Below are positions 49,147 through 57,859 of a stretch of DNA of 64,000 nucleotides, in pieces. The first letter of the stretch is position 1; each line of letters starts with the position of its first letter. The translations under genes were made by a program, and so were the position numbers. Origin of the DNA: Microcoleus sp. FACHB-672 (lineage in GTDB: Bacteria > Cyanobacteriota > Cyanobacteriia > Cyanobacteriales > Oscillatoriaceae). Under the pieces are notes generated by a model. It made no database searches. It was given only the letters and a program-made list of their open reading frames with translations, and was not told where the DNA came from. The stretch lies in the NCBI RefSeq assembly GCF_014695725.1, contig NZ_JACJOU010000007.1:365327-429326 (forward strand), given 5' to 3'.

Positions 49147-49755
49147 ATGTTGAGTACACCAGAAAACAGCGATTTATTCACACCAGAACAAGTTTTAGAA
49201 AATAGAGGCCGAGTCGCCATTTTTATTGATGGCTCGAATTTGTTTTACGCCGCTCTGCAGTTGGGAATTGAAATTGATTACACCAAGTTGCTCTGCCGGT
49301 TAACAGCAGGATCTCGGTTACTGCGGTCTTTTTTCTACACCGGCGTTGATCCCACCAATGAAAAACAACAGGGATTTTTGCTGTGGATGCGCCGCAATGG
49401 CTACCGCGTGATCTCGAAAGAGCTGGTGCAACTCCCAGATGGTTCTAAAAAAGCCAATTTGGATGTCGAAATCGCGGTTGATATGATGGCTTTGGTGGGC
49501 GCTTATGACACTGCTGTTTTAGTCAGTGGAGATGGGGATCTCGCTTATGCAGTGGACGCTGTGAGCTATCGCGGTGTCCGTGTGGAAGTGGTGAGCCTGC
49601 GCTCAATGACGAGCGACAGTTTGATCAATGTTGCGGATCGCTACATTGATTTAGAAGGAATCAAAGAAGATATCCAAAAAACGCCACGTCACACCAACTA
49701 TACTTACCGCCCGCTGTCTGGAATTAGTATGCTGGATGAGCAACAAGGAAGATAG
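49147..49755 (+). CDS. NYN/LabA-like PIN-fold protein
   Basis: The 202-residue protein is a NYN-domain (LabA/DUF88) member. It has AIFIDGSNLFYA near residue 24 with the catalytic-type Asp, a second acidic cluster in LDVEIAVDMMAL, and VSGDGDLAYAVDAV. In Synechococcus elongatus LabA affects the amplitude of clock-controlled expression. Biochemically the fold is RNase-like. Overlap with the following gene is 20 nt, so the two are translated from one mRNA. The start lies in MLSTPEN with no strong ribosome site visible. Confidence 0.88.
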   Translation: MLSTPENSDLFTPEQVLENRGRVAIFIDGSNLFYAALQLGIEIDYTKLLCRLTAGSRLLRSFFYTGVDPTNEKQQGFLLWMRRNGYRVISKELVQLPDGSKKANLDVEIAVDMMALVGAYDTAVLVSGDGDLAYAVDAVSYRGVRVEVVSLRSMTSDSLINVADRYIDLEGIKEDIQKTPRHTNYTYRPLSGISMLDEQQGR

Positions 49756-50941
49756 TAAAAAGCTGTTAAGCAAAAAAAGTAAAAAGTCGAAGCAAGAGGA
49801 AAAAGTCGTTACTTTCTTTGGTCTTTTGTCTTTGGCCTTTTTACTTTTCTTAGGGGCTTGCGGCCAGCAAAAAAGCCCGGTTGCTCAGCCATCTCCAAAT
49901 CGCCCGAAAGAATTAGATGGCACCTTAATTCTTAACGCTAGCACCCTGGAACAAGCTGATGAAAAGGGCCGGCTGAAGTGGAAAGTTAAGTCCACTCAAG
50001 CTCAATACAGCCAAGATCAGAAAACCGCTCAGGTTAAAAATCCTGACGGGGAACTGTATCAAGATGGCAGCTTGGTTTTCCGCATCCAGGGCAACTCTGG
50101 AGAGGTGCAGCAGGATGGCAAGAAGATATTTCTCAGGAAAAATATTATCGCCACCGATACCCGAACTGGAGCCGTGTTGCGTGGGGATGAGCTGGAGTGG
50201 CTTCCTGATCAGGATCTTTTAATTGTCCGCAACAATCTCACCGGCACCCATCAAGAATTGGACGCATCTGCCAAAGAAGGGCGGATGTTCAGTCGGGCGC
50301 GTCGCATCGAATTAACGGGACAAGTGGTCGCAACGACAAAAGAGCCGGTGTTGCAATTGCGAACCGAACACCTAATTTGGGAGATGGATAAGCAATTGGT
50401 GCTCGCAGATCGTCCGATTGAGATTGATCGCTATCTAGAAAACAACGTTACAGATAGGGCTACCGCAGATCAAGGCGAGGTGGATTTAAAAACTAAAGTT
50501 GCCACGCTCAAACAAAATGCTTTAGTGACGCTGTTAGAACCGGCTATGCAAGTCGCCAGCGACTCTCTCAGTTGGAACTTAGAAACCGATATCGTCAACT
50601 CAGACCGGCCTGTGAAGGTGGTGCATCTTCAAGAGCAATTAATCTTTACCAGTGACACAGGTAAACTTGACATAAAAAAAGAGATGTGCTATCTAGATGG
50701 CAATGTTCAGGGATTTGAGCAGCGTCGGCAGTCCCAACTGAGAGCGGATCAAGCAACTTGGAATCTTGCCACGCAAGGAATTGAAGCTCAAGGCAATGTC
50801 ATTTATCGCCAACTCGATCCAGAGTTTACCGTCGCCGGCACCAAAGCCGTTGGGAAATTAAATGACCAAACAGTCACCGTAACCAATCAAGGCGGGCCGG
50901 TGGTTACGGAGATTATTCCCCAGCAGGGGAGAAGGGAGTAA
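49736..50941 (+). CDS. LptC-like lipopolysaccharide export protein
   Basis: The 401-residue protein starts with a basic segment (KKLLSKKSKKSK) and a hydrophobic helix ending in a lipobox-like LGAC (about residue 39-42), indicating a periplasmic, possibly lipid-anchored protein. The rest has repeated beta-jellyroll units (WKVKSTQAQYSQDQ, IRGNSGEVQQDG, LRGDELEWLPDQ) of the LptC/LptA/OstA type, about twice the length of E. coli LptC. It would bridge the inner-membrane LPS transporter and the periplasmic LptA-like part. It overlaps the LabA-like gene by 20 nt. Confidence 0.87.
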   Translation: MSNKEDSKKLLSKKSKKSKQEEKVVTFFGLLSLAFLLFLGACGQQKSPVAQPSPNRPKELDGTLILNASTLEQADEKGRLKWKVKSTQAQYSQDQKTAQVKNPDGELYQDGSLVFRIQGNSGEVQQDGKKIFLRKNIIATDTRTGAVLRGDELEWLPDQDLLIVRNNLTGTHQELDASAKEGRMFSRARRIELTGQVVATTKEPVLQLRTEHLIWEMDKQLVLADRPIEIDRYLENNVTDRATADQGEVDLKTKVATLKQNALVTLLEPAMQVASDSLSWNLETDIVNSDRPVKVVHLQEQLIFTSDTGKLDIKKEMCYLDGNVQGFEQRRQSQLRADQATWNLATQGIEAQGNVIYRQLDPEFTVAGTKAVGKLNDQTVTVTNQGGPVVTEIIPQQGRRE

Positions 50942-51005
50942 GGAGTGCTGAGTCCTGAGTCTTGAGTGGGAGAGGGGGAGAGGGGGAGAAAAGTAGTGAT
51001 TACCC

Positions 51006-51047
51006 ATGCCCCATGCCCCATGCCCCATGCCCCATGCCCCATGCCCC
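51006..51047. repeat. Six-copy heptanucleotide tandem repeat (ATGCCCC)
   Basis: Six exact copies of ATGCCCC (the complement of the GGGGCAT unit at 1972-2013) end at the base that starts the dacB stop codon on the minus strand. Preceding bases 50953-50990 contain short GAGTCxTGAGT and GAGAGGGGGAGAGGGGGAG repeats. The two arrays share unit, copy number and position against a TAG stop. Confidence 0.97.
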
Positions 51048-52348
51048 TATCCTCCCAATAGAACTTCGTTACGGTTAGCGGCACCGGCACTGCTGAAATC
51101 AGGATTAATCGGGTGCTTTGTTGTAATCCCTGCAACTGGGGTTAAGGGGATTCCCCACTGCTGTTGGAGGCGCTGTAGCAGCTTATCTTGTTGGGTGCGG
51201 AAACCATCAACATCTGCACCGCGATTGATAATGGCAAAATAAAGAATCCCGTGAGTGCGTGTAGGAAGGACACCGGCAAGAGCACTAACATCCCAAAGTG
51301 TGCCGGTTTTCACCACAGATGCTGGCGGGATGTGCCGGTAGTCCAGGGTGCCACCATCTTGCCCCGATACAGGAAACAGATCAGCAATCGTCAAATGAGA
51401 CGGTTGCAGATAACGTTGAATCGCCATAAACATGGCACAGGCGGCTCTGGGGGAAACGCGATTTTCTTGTCCGAGTCCGGAACCATTAACGAGCTGAATT
51501 TCTTCTGGGGGCACACCGGCAGCTTTTGCGGCGCGTTCTTTCACAACGTTTGCTCCCCCAACTCCATCGGCTAACATCTGAGCCATTTCATTGTTACTGT
51601 AAATGTTCATCTGCCTCAAGATTTCAGCCAGGGAAAGCGAACGGTGTCGCAGTACAGGGGTGCCGCCGGCTTTGCCAATTTTAACCGTGCCGGCAATCTC
51701 AACTTTTGGCTTAGGGGTTCCCGGTGGCAAGCTGGAAAACACAAATTCTGCATCCTCTTCCCAAAGGCTGGGGTCGAGTGCTTGCTTGAAATGCTCCCCG
51801 CTTGTCGTGGGATCGGGTTCAGCATTCATCGAAAAGTTGCGAGTAATCACTACATTGCCCGTCACCCGCTTGATTCCCATCTTGTTGAGAGCGTTCCCCA
51901 CGGCGAAAGCTTCCTCCCAGACAAAGAAAGGATCACTGTCGCCGGCAATTACCAAGTCTCCTTGCAAAACCCCATCCTTAACCGGCCCAGTCGCGTTCAC
52001 AAACGTCTCAAACTGATGAGCATGACCCCACTTTTCCAGCGCGGCTAGAGACGTGGCAATCTTCGTCAGAGAGGCAGCGGGGAGAGGAACCGTCCCCTGG
52101 TTGCTGGCTAGCAATGTTGAAGCCGATTGAATCCATACACCTTGAGTATCTTTAACGATTCCCTTTGCCACCAAAGATTGTAGGTATTGCTTGAGTGTGG
52201 CGTCCGTTGCCGGTTCGGGATCGCCGGCAATCACAAATCCAGGAATGCCTGGGCCGGCTACTAGCGAGAAGGCATCTAGCCCAGGTGTTTGGACTCCTGC
52301 CATATCCAGCCACACAGATAGCAAACCTGAACTCAATAACGTCAGCAT
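51047..52348 (-). CDS. dacB: D-alanyl-D-alanine carboxypeptidase, PBP4 (S13) type
   Basis: The 433-residue serine peptidase trims peptidoglycan cross-links. The SxxK motif is ASLTK (Ser93, Lys96), SxN is YSNNEM and KTG is VVKTGTLWDVSALAG. A large insert between SxxK and SxN is seen, as in PBP4. The hydrophobic N terminus (LTLLSSGLLSVWL) should direct it to the periplasm. Start is ATG 52346-52348. It faces the LptC-like gene across the tandem-repeat array. Confidence 0.93.
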   Translation of the reverse strand: MLTLLSSGLLSVWLDMAGVQTPGLDAFSLVAGPGIPGFVIAGDPEPATDATLKQYLQSLVAKGIVKDTQGVWIQSASTLLASNQGTVPLPAASLTKIATSLAALEKWGHAHQFETFVNATGPVKDGVLQGDLVIAGDSDPFFVWEEAFAVGNALNKMGIKRVTGNVVITRNFSMNAEPDPTTSGEHFKQALDPSLWEEDAEFVFSSLPPGTPKPKVEIAGTVKIGKAGGTPVLRHRSLSLAEILRQMNIYSNNEMAQMLADGVGGANVVKERAAKAAGVPPEEIQLVNGSGLGQENRVSPRAACAMFMAIQRYLQPSHLTIADLFPVSGQDGGTLDYRHIPPASVVKTGTLWDVSALAGVLPTRTHGILYFAIINRGADVDGFRTQQDKLLQRLQQQWGIPLTPVAGITTKHPINPDFSSAGAANRNEVLLGG

Positions 52349-52739
52349 TCCTCAGATCCCCTTACAAAACTTAAACTCGATTACACTCACAAAGCACTAA
52401 ATCTCGTGAGTGTTTAATGCAAAGCTCTAGTGCTTAGCCCAATGACTTTTATCTTTTACCTTTCACCCCTTACGCTTGAGATTCCTGCTGAATATTACCA
52501 AGCACTGATACAAAATGGTGCCGGCTCTCCTCCCTCACCCTGGCGCTCCCTGGCTCACCCTCGCCCCCTCATACATAACTTAAATGTTAAAAATTCCTAC
52601 GAAGAAGCTCACTTCCTCACTTCCTTTGCCACCCTCAATCTCTATATTTGAAAATTTTTAATTCAATCTCTAAGACCTGCAATGTTTTGAATACGGCCTA
52701 CAACTGGTAAAATTTTTAAGGTTTCTATGACTTTGATCA
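52349..52739. other. Divergent intergenic region
   Basis: The 391 bp between dacB and plsX should contain both promoters. A 73-codon frame at 52430-52651 has no ribosome site or domain and is not called. The TTGATCAA motif directly before plsX is palindromic (52734-52741). Confidence 0.5.
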
Positions 52740-53777
52740 ATGGGATCGACGCGAGCACGGATTGCAATTGACGCGATGGGCGGGGATCACGCCCCCGACG
52801 AGATAGTTGCTGGAGCGCTCAAGGCCCAGGAGGAATTGGGCGTAGAAGTTTTGCTGGTTGGTGATCCCCAGCAAATAGAAGCCTCCCTCAAGCAACACAC
52901 CAACTCCACACGGCCAGAAATTGTGCCGGCTGAAGGCACGATCGAAATGCATGAGGAGCCTTTGGGAGCGCTCAAACGCAAACCCAAAGCTTCGATTAAT
53001 GTGGCAATGGATTTGGTGAAACAACAGAAAGCCGATGCTGTCATTTCTGCCGGCCACTCAGGAGCGGCAATGGCCGCCGCCCTGTTGCGATTAGGACGGC
53101 TACCGGGAATTGACCGACCGGCAATTGGTGCGGTTTTACCAACCATCGTGCCGGATCGACCAGTGTTGATTCTCGATGTGGGAGCCAATGTTGATTGCCG
53201 TCCCAAATTTTTAGAGCAGTTTGCAGTAATGGGGACGATTTACAGTCAGTACGTGCTGGGTGTAAGCGAACCTAAGGTGGGATTACTCAACATTGGTGAA
53301 GAACCTTGTAAAGGCAATGAGCTTGCCCTGCGTACCTACCAAATTCTGAAAGATAACCCGCAAATTCCTTTCGTTGGCAATGCCGAGGGCCGCGATGTGC
53401 TATCGGCTAAGTTCGATGTCATCGTTTGTGATGGCTTTGCCGGCAACATCTTGCTAAAGTTTGCCGAAGCGGTGGGAGAAGTCGTGCTGCAAGTGCTGCG
53501 TGATGAATTGGTGCAGGGACTTAACGGCAAAATAGGCACAGCACTGTTGAAACCCAACCTCAAGCGAATCAAGCAGCGAATTGACCATGTTGAACATGGC
53601 GGTGGCTTGCTGTTAGGGGTTGCCGGTGTTTGCATCATCAGCCACGGCGCATCCCAAGCACCCACAATTTTTCACGCAATTCGCTTGGCTAAGGAAGCCG
53701 TTGATAACCAGGTGCTGGAGCGAATTCAGTCCAAGTATCAAAAAAAAGACCGGCAATCAGCCGTAACTAGGGACTAG
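52740..53777 (+). CDS. plsX: Phosphate acyltransferase PlsX
   Basis: The 345-residue enzyme makes acyl-phosphate from acyl-ACP, the first dedicated step of phospholipid synthesis. Conserved segments include IDAMGGDHAPDEIVAGAL, SAGHSGAAMAAALLRLGR, DVGANVDCRP and GFAGNILLKFAEAV. It is the first gene of a cluster with fabH, fabD and plsC, all on the same strand. The end has a few extra polar residues (YQKKDRQSAVTRD). Confidence 0.95.
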   Translation: MGSTRARIAIDAMGGDHAPDEIVAGALKAQEELGVEVLLVGDPQQIEASLKQHTNSTRPEIVPAEGTIEMHEEPLGALKRKPKASINVAMDLVKQQKADAVISAGHSGAAMAAALLRLGRLPGIDRPAIGAVLPTIVPDRPVLILDVGANVDCRPKFLEQFAVMGTIYSQYVLGVSEPKVGLLNIGEEPCKGNELALRTYQILKDNPQIPFVGNAEGRDVLSAKFDVIVCDGFAGNILLKFAEAVGEVVLQVLRDELVQGLNGKIGTALLKPNLKRIKQRIDHVEHGGGLLLGVAGVCIISHGASQAPTIFHAIRLAKEAVDNQVLERIQSKYQKKDRQSAVTRD

Positions 53778-53791
53778 GCACTAGGGGCTAG

Positions 53792-53832
53792 AAACTCAGG
53801 ACTCAGGACTCAGAACTCAGGACTTAGGACTA
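53792..53832. repeat. ACTCAGG-type heptamer repeat
   Basis: The 41 bp contain about five imperfect copies of AACTCAG/GACTCAG/GACTTAG, following several CTAGGG(A/C) units (53766-53788). It lies between plsX and fabH, and is another short tandem repeat family distinct from the GGGGCAT arrays. Confidence 0.85.
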
Positions 53833-53893
53833 GCCCTTAATCCCTAATCTCTACTAGCCCCATAGTGCCCCCACTCACCAATGGAGAGTAACT

Positions 53894-54892
53894 TTGAATC
53901 AATTAGGGTTAGGCGTTGCCATCACCGGAAGTGGCTCAGCAACACCGGCAGCTAGCCTTGATAATCACCGGCTCAGTCAGATTGTGGAAACGTCGGATGA
54001 GTGGATCAGCGCTCGCACCGGCATTCGCTCTCGCCATTTAGCCGACGCGGAACAATCATTGTCCGATCTGGCTACGGTTGCATCCCAACAAGCCATCGCG
54101 ATGGCAGGGATCTCGCCGGCAGAAATTGATCTGATTATTCTGGCCACCTCTAGCGCAGATGACTTGTTCGGCACGGCTGGCAAAATTCAGGCCCAGTTAG
54201 GTGCTCTCCAAGCCGTTGCCTTTGATATGACAGCAGCCTGTTCTGGCTTTATTTTTGGCCTCGTCACAGCCAGCCAGTTTATCCGCACCGGCGTCTACAA
54301 AAACGTCCTACTCATTGGCGCGGATATCCTCTCTCGCTGGGTCGATTGGTCAGACCGGCGCACTTGCATATTATTTGGAGATGGTGCCGGTGCTGTCATC
54401 TTGCAGGCCGATGAACGCGACCGCTTGCTGGGATTTGAACTCCGCAGCGATGGCACCCAAAACAGCAGCCTTCAACTTGCCTACGAACCCCAACCGCAAG
54501 CGTTGCTCGAAGGCACCACTATCGCCAAAGGCACCTACCAACCGATTACCATGAACGGCCAAGATATCTACCGCTTTGCCGTTAGAAAAGTGCCAGAAGT
54601 CATCGAAAAAGCTTTACATCGGGCAAATCTGGGTGTTGAGCAAATCGACTGGCTGCTACTGCATCAAGCCAATCAGCGTATCCTTGATGCTGTCGCAGAA
54701 CGTCTAAAAATTCCCCCTCAAAAAATTATCAGCAATCTTGAAAAGTACGGCAATACTTCCGCCGCTTCCATTCCTTTAGCGCTTGATGAAGCCGTGCGGG
54801 AAGGCAAAGTCAAAGCCGGCGATATTATTGCCAGTGCTGGCTTTGGTGCCGGTTTAAGTTGGGGCGCGACGATTTTTGAATGGGGCCGATAA
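53894..54892 (+). CDS. fabH: 3-oxoacyl-ACP synthase III
   Basis: The 332-residue enzyme condenses acetyl-CoA with malonyl-ACP to start fatty acid synthesis. The catalytic triad is complete: Cys116 in MTAACSGF, His257 in LLLHQAN, Asn287 in YGNTSAAS. Other parts are SDEWISARTGIRSR and FGDGAGAV. The start is TTG at 53894 with GGAG eight bases upstream and MNQLG as first residues, which fits the family N terminus. It is followed by fabD after 33 bp. Confidence 0.96.
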   Translation: MNQLGLGVAITGSGSATPAASLDNHRLSQIVETSDEWISARTGIRSRHLADAEQSLSDLATVASQQAIAMAGISPAEIDLIILATSSADDLFGTAGKIQAQLGALQAVAFDMTAACSGFIFGLVTASQFIRTGVYKNVLLIGADILSRWVDWSDRRTCILFGDGAGAVILQADERDRLLGFELRSDGTQNSSLQLAYEPQPQALLEGTTIAKGTYQPITMNGQDIYRFAVRKVPEVIEKALHRANLGVEQIDWLLLHQANQRILDAVAERLKIPPQKIISNLEKYGNTSAASIPLALDEAVREGKVKAGDIIASAGFGAGLSWGATIFEWGR

Positions 54893-54925
54893 ATCAATTA
54901 ACAAGTAATCACTGAAATCTGACGA

Positions 54926-55807
54926 ATGACAAAAACTGCATGGGTGTTTCCCGGACAAGGTTCTCAAGCCATTGGGATGGGAATCGATTTATTAGAAGTG
55001 CCGGCAGCAAAAGCCAAATTTGAGGCGGCTGAGGGAATTTTAGGTTGGTCTGTTCCAGAAATTTGCCAAAGCGAGGAAGATAAATTATCCCGCACCCTTT
55101 ACACTCAGCCTTGCTTGTATGTCGTTGAGAGCATTCTGGCTGATTTGATGCGGGAAAAAGGGCATCAGCCGGATCTGGTTGCCGGCCACAGTTTGGGAGA
55201 ATATGTCGCCCTTTATGCGGCAAAGGTACTTGACTTTGAACAAGGTTTGCGCTTAGTCAAACGTCGGGCTGAACTGATGGATGGTGCCGCCGGCGGACAG
55301 ATGGCAGCACTAATGGGATTTGATCGTGAGCAGCTAGATCGAGAAATTGAGCAAACGCCTGACATTGTCCTGGCAAACGATAACAGTTCCGCTCAAGTGG
55401 TCATTTCTGGCACCCCAGAAGCAGTGGAACAAGTTTTGGCCAATGTCAAGTGCAAACGTGGCGTTAAATTAAACGTTTCGGGTGCATTTCACTCGCCCCT
55501 GATGGCACCGGCAGCAGCAGAATTTCAGCAAGTCTTGGAATCCATCCCCTTTGTAGACGCCTCCGTGCCGGTGCTCTCGAACGTAGATCCCACACCGGCA
55601 GTTGAAGCAGCCGCCTTAAAAGATCGCCTGATGCGGCAAATGACCGGCTCGGTGCGGTGGCGAGAAATCATGCTGAGATTGCCCTCAGAAGGCATTGAGC
55701 GAGCCGTAGAAATCGGACCCGGTAAAGTTCTCACCGGCTTGATTAAACGCACCTGCCCTGATATCGCTTTAGAAAATATCAGTGGCGTTGAGCAATTGCC
55801 TGATTAA
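54926..55807 (+). CDS. fabD: Malonyl-CoA:ACP transacylase
   Basis: The 293-residue enzyme transfers malonyl groups to ACP. The N-terminal VFPGQGSQAIGMG oxyanion motif and nucleophile Ser89 in GHSLGEY are present, as is the His motif (VSGAFHSPLM). The C-terminal part contains EIGPGKVLTGLIKRT. Full length for the family. Part of the plsX-fabH-fabD-plsC cluster. Confidence 0.96.
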   Translation: MTKTAWVFPGQGSQAIGMGIDLLEVPAAKAKFEAAEGILGWSVPEICQSEEDKLSRTLYTQPCLYVVESILADLMREKGHQPDLVAGHSLGEYVALYAAKVLDFEQGLRLVKRRAELMDGAAGGQMAALMGFDREQLDREIEQTPDIVLANDNSSAQVVISGTPEAVEQVLANVKCKRGVKLNVSGAFHSPLMAPAAAEFQQVLESIPFVDASVPVLSNVDPTPAVEAAALKDRLMRQMTGSVRWREIMLRLPSEGIERAVEIGPGKVLTGLIKRTCPDIALENISGVEQLPD

Positions 55808-55872
55808 AATAGGGAAAAGGCCGAGCGAACTCTAGGATAAAGAAGTCTACCGTCGCCTTTGAATGCGGGAAA

Positions 55873-56835
55873 ATGTCAGTCCCGCGAAACAGCCTAATTA
55901 AAATAAATCCGATGGCTAAAAGTAGCGGTTCTTCTGCGATTATCTTCATCTTGATGTTTCTCGCCCTCGCAGCCGGGGGCTACTGGTTCTTTTTCATGAG
56001 GCAGCCGGCAACCGAGGAGAACAGCACACTCCCTGGCGCACCACCGGCTGCGCCAGTTGTCGGCGCAGCACCGGCTAATAACGTTCGTTTTCCCCCGCCG
56101 GCAGCCGGTTCTGTCCCTGCCGGCACCACTGTAAGAATTGATGGTTCCACCAGCATGGTTACTATCAATCAAAACCTCAAGAGAAGCTTTCAACAGCAGT
56201 TTCCCGGCACGACAGTCACCACAAGAGCCGGCGGTACAGAGAACGGCATTGAGAATCTCTTAGCAGGAAACGTTGAGATCGCTGCCATATCACGCCCGTT
56301 AACAGCTGGAGAAACCAATCAGGGTTTACTCGCTGTGCCGGTGGCAACAGATCAAATTGCAGTTGTGGTGAGCAAAAGCAATTTATTCACTGGCAACTTA
56401 ACCGGCAATCAAGTTAAAGATATTTTTCAAGGAAAAATCGACAACTGGTCAATACTTGGAGGGCCGGCAGAAGCAATCCAGGTAATTAATCGCCCCGCCA
56501 TTAGTGGCACCCATCAAGCGTTTAAAGAACTGGTACTCAAAGGGGGAAATTTTGGCGATACCCCGAATTTTACGACACTGCCAAGGGATGAAACAACCGG
56601 CCTGCTACGAGCACTTGGCAGTAATGGCATTGGTTATGCAACTTACGCTCAAGTCGCCAACCAGCAAACAGTGCGAACCGTTCCGATCAATGGAGTAATG
56701 CCAGGAACCGGCAATTATCCTTTCCAGCGGACGCTATTTTATATCTATAAACAGCCGGCTAGTCCTGCTGTTAAAGCATTTCTCGGCTACACAACTTCGC
56801 CGCAAGGACAACAAGCGATGTTAAGTGCAAATTGA
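55873..56835 (+). CDS. PstS-like phosphate-binding family protein, membrane-anchored
   Basis: The 320-residue protein has an N-terminal transmembrane helix (IIFILMFLALAAGGYWFFF at about 23-41), a Pro/Ala-rich linker, and a PstS-like periplasmic domain (VRIDGSTSMVTINQNLKRSF, then AAISRPLTAGE, and GTHQAFKELVL). Stand-alone PBP-like domains of this type are common in cyanobacteria and are not always linked to phosphate ABC transporters. It interrupts the fabD-plsC pair, so its promoter may be its own or shared. An in-frame ATG at 55912 is an alternative start. Confidence 0.85.
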   Translation: MSVPRNSLIKINPMAKSSGSSAIIFILMFLALAAGGYWFFFMRQPATEENSTLPGAPPAAPVVGAAPANNVRFPPPAAGSVPAGTTVRIDGSTSMVTINQNLKRSFQQQFPGTTVTTRAGGTENGIENLLAGNVEIAAISRPLTAGETNQGLLAVPVATDQIAVVVSKSNLFTGNLTGNQVKDIFQGKIDNWSILGGPAEAIQVINRPAISGTHQAFKELVLKGGNFGDTPNFTTLPRDETTGLLRALGSNGIGYATYAQVANQQTVRTVPINGVMPGTGNYPFQRTLFYIYKQPASPAVKAFLGYTTSPQGQQAMLSAN

Positions 56836-56925
56836 GAAAATGTTTGTCTAAACGTAATAAGCTATTGAGTGTTGAATGATGAGTTAATTGAACACTCAAA
56901 AATCATAACTCAGAGAGTGTTTTCT

Positions 56926-57564
56926 GTGACCAAAACCCGTGAACCTGTTGAGAGTTTAATTCTCTACCACTTATTTAAGTGGTCAGTCGTTGCGCCGGTG
57001 CTCCACACTTATCTTCGGGGTCGCATTTATGGTGCAGAGAATGTGCCAAAAGAAGGGCCACTGATTGTGGTGTGCAACCATGCCAGTTATTTTGACCCGC
57101 CAATTGTATCTTCATCCCTGCAGCGACCTGTGGCGTTTATGGCGAAAGAGGAGTTGTTTCAAGTTCCGATTTTAAAGCAAGTGATTGAGCTTTATGGAGC
57201 TTACCCAGTGAGTCGAGGTGCTGGAGATCGAAAGGCAATTCGGGCGGCGCTAACTTCCCTGGAAAATGGGTGGGCAACCGGCGTTTTTTTACAAGGAACT
57301 CGGACAACTGATGGGCGAATTACTGAACCGAAACTAGGCGCAGCACTGATTGCGGCGAAGGCAAAAGTCCCCCTGCTGCCGGTGAGCTTGTGGGGGACTG
57401 AGGCAATTTTACACAAAGGTTCTACGATGCCGCGTCCGGTGCCGGTGACGGTGCGAATTGGCCAGTTAATTGATACGCCCAGTTCCAGCAATCGGGAAGA
57501 GTTAGAGGAGGTAACGCGCCAGTGTACAGAGGCGATTAACGGGATGCTTGATTTAGGGCGCTGA
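56926..57564 (+). CDS. plsC: 1-acyl-sn-glycerol-3-phosphate acyltransferase
   Basis: The 212-residue membrane-associated enzyme makes phosphatidic acid from lysophosphatidate. It has the NHx4D motif in NHASYFDPPI, and VFLQGTRTTDGRI where many relatives have FPEGTRS. Start is GTG at 56926 (VTKTREPVESLILYH), with GAGAG about eight bases before it, which matches cyanobacterial PlsC N termini. A longer frame from 56869 is rejected. Together with plsX, fabH and fabD it covers initiation of phospholipid synthesis. Confidence 0.92.
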   Translation: MTKTREPVESLILYHLFKWSVVAPVLHTYLRGRIYGAENVPKEGPLIVVCNHASYFDPPIVSSSLQRPVAFMAKEELFQVPILKQVIELYGAYPVSRGAGDRKAIRAALTSLENGWATGVFLQGTRTTDGRITEPKLGAALIAAKAKVPLLPVSLWGTEAILHKGSTMPRPVPVTVRIGQLIDTPSSSNREELEEVTRQCTEAINGMLDLGR

Positions 57565-57788
57565 GGGAATTTGGGGATTGAGAAATCTCCCCTTTCTAGT
57601 CACAAAACAATTGATAGGGGACAATCAAAGGAAATCGTTTATTTTATCATGAATTAAGTTTTCCTTCCCAAAGTCATCTCGACTTTCCCAGTCTTTAACA
57701 GAGAATGTTCTTAAGGGAGATATTGACACCCAACAGAGCAGCCCTTTTGGAGGGGGTTTGGGGGACGCAACCGTCACCCAATGGGGGT

Positions 57789-57807
57789 TTGGGGGGCTTC
57801 CCCCCAA
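57789..57807. terminator. GC-rich hairpin between convergent genes
   Basis: TTGGGGGG (57789-57796) and CCCCCCAA (57800-57807) form an 8-bp stem around CTT. It lies between plsC and the convergent adenosyltransferase gene, after a G-rich stretch (57745-57795), and may terminate from both sides. No T-run directly follows, so it could also be a dispersed repeat. Confidence 0.55.
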
Positions 57808-57859
57808 TGTCTTTCTGACTTGCCTTAGTCTTTCATCTCATTGAAAACCCCTATATTTG

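Noticed and set aside
52430..52651. 73-codon frame in the dacB-plsX spacer
   Set aside because: No ribosome site or domain; composition of intergenic DNA.
56869..56925. Longer PlsC start
   Set aside because: The extra residues do not match the family N terminus, and GTG 56926 has a GAGAG site.
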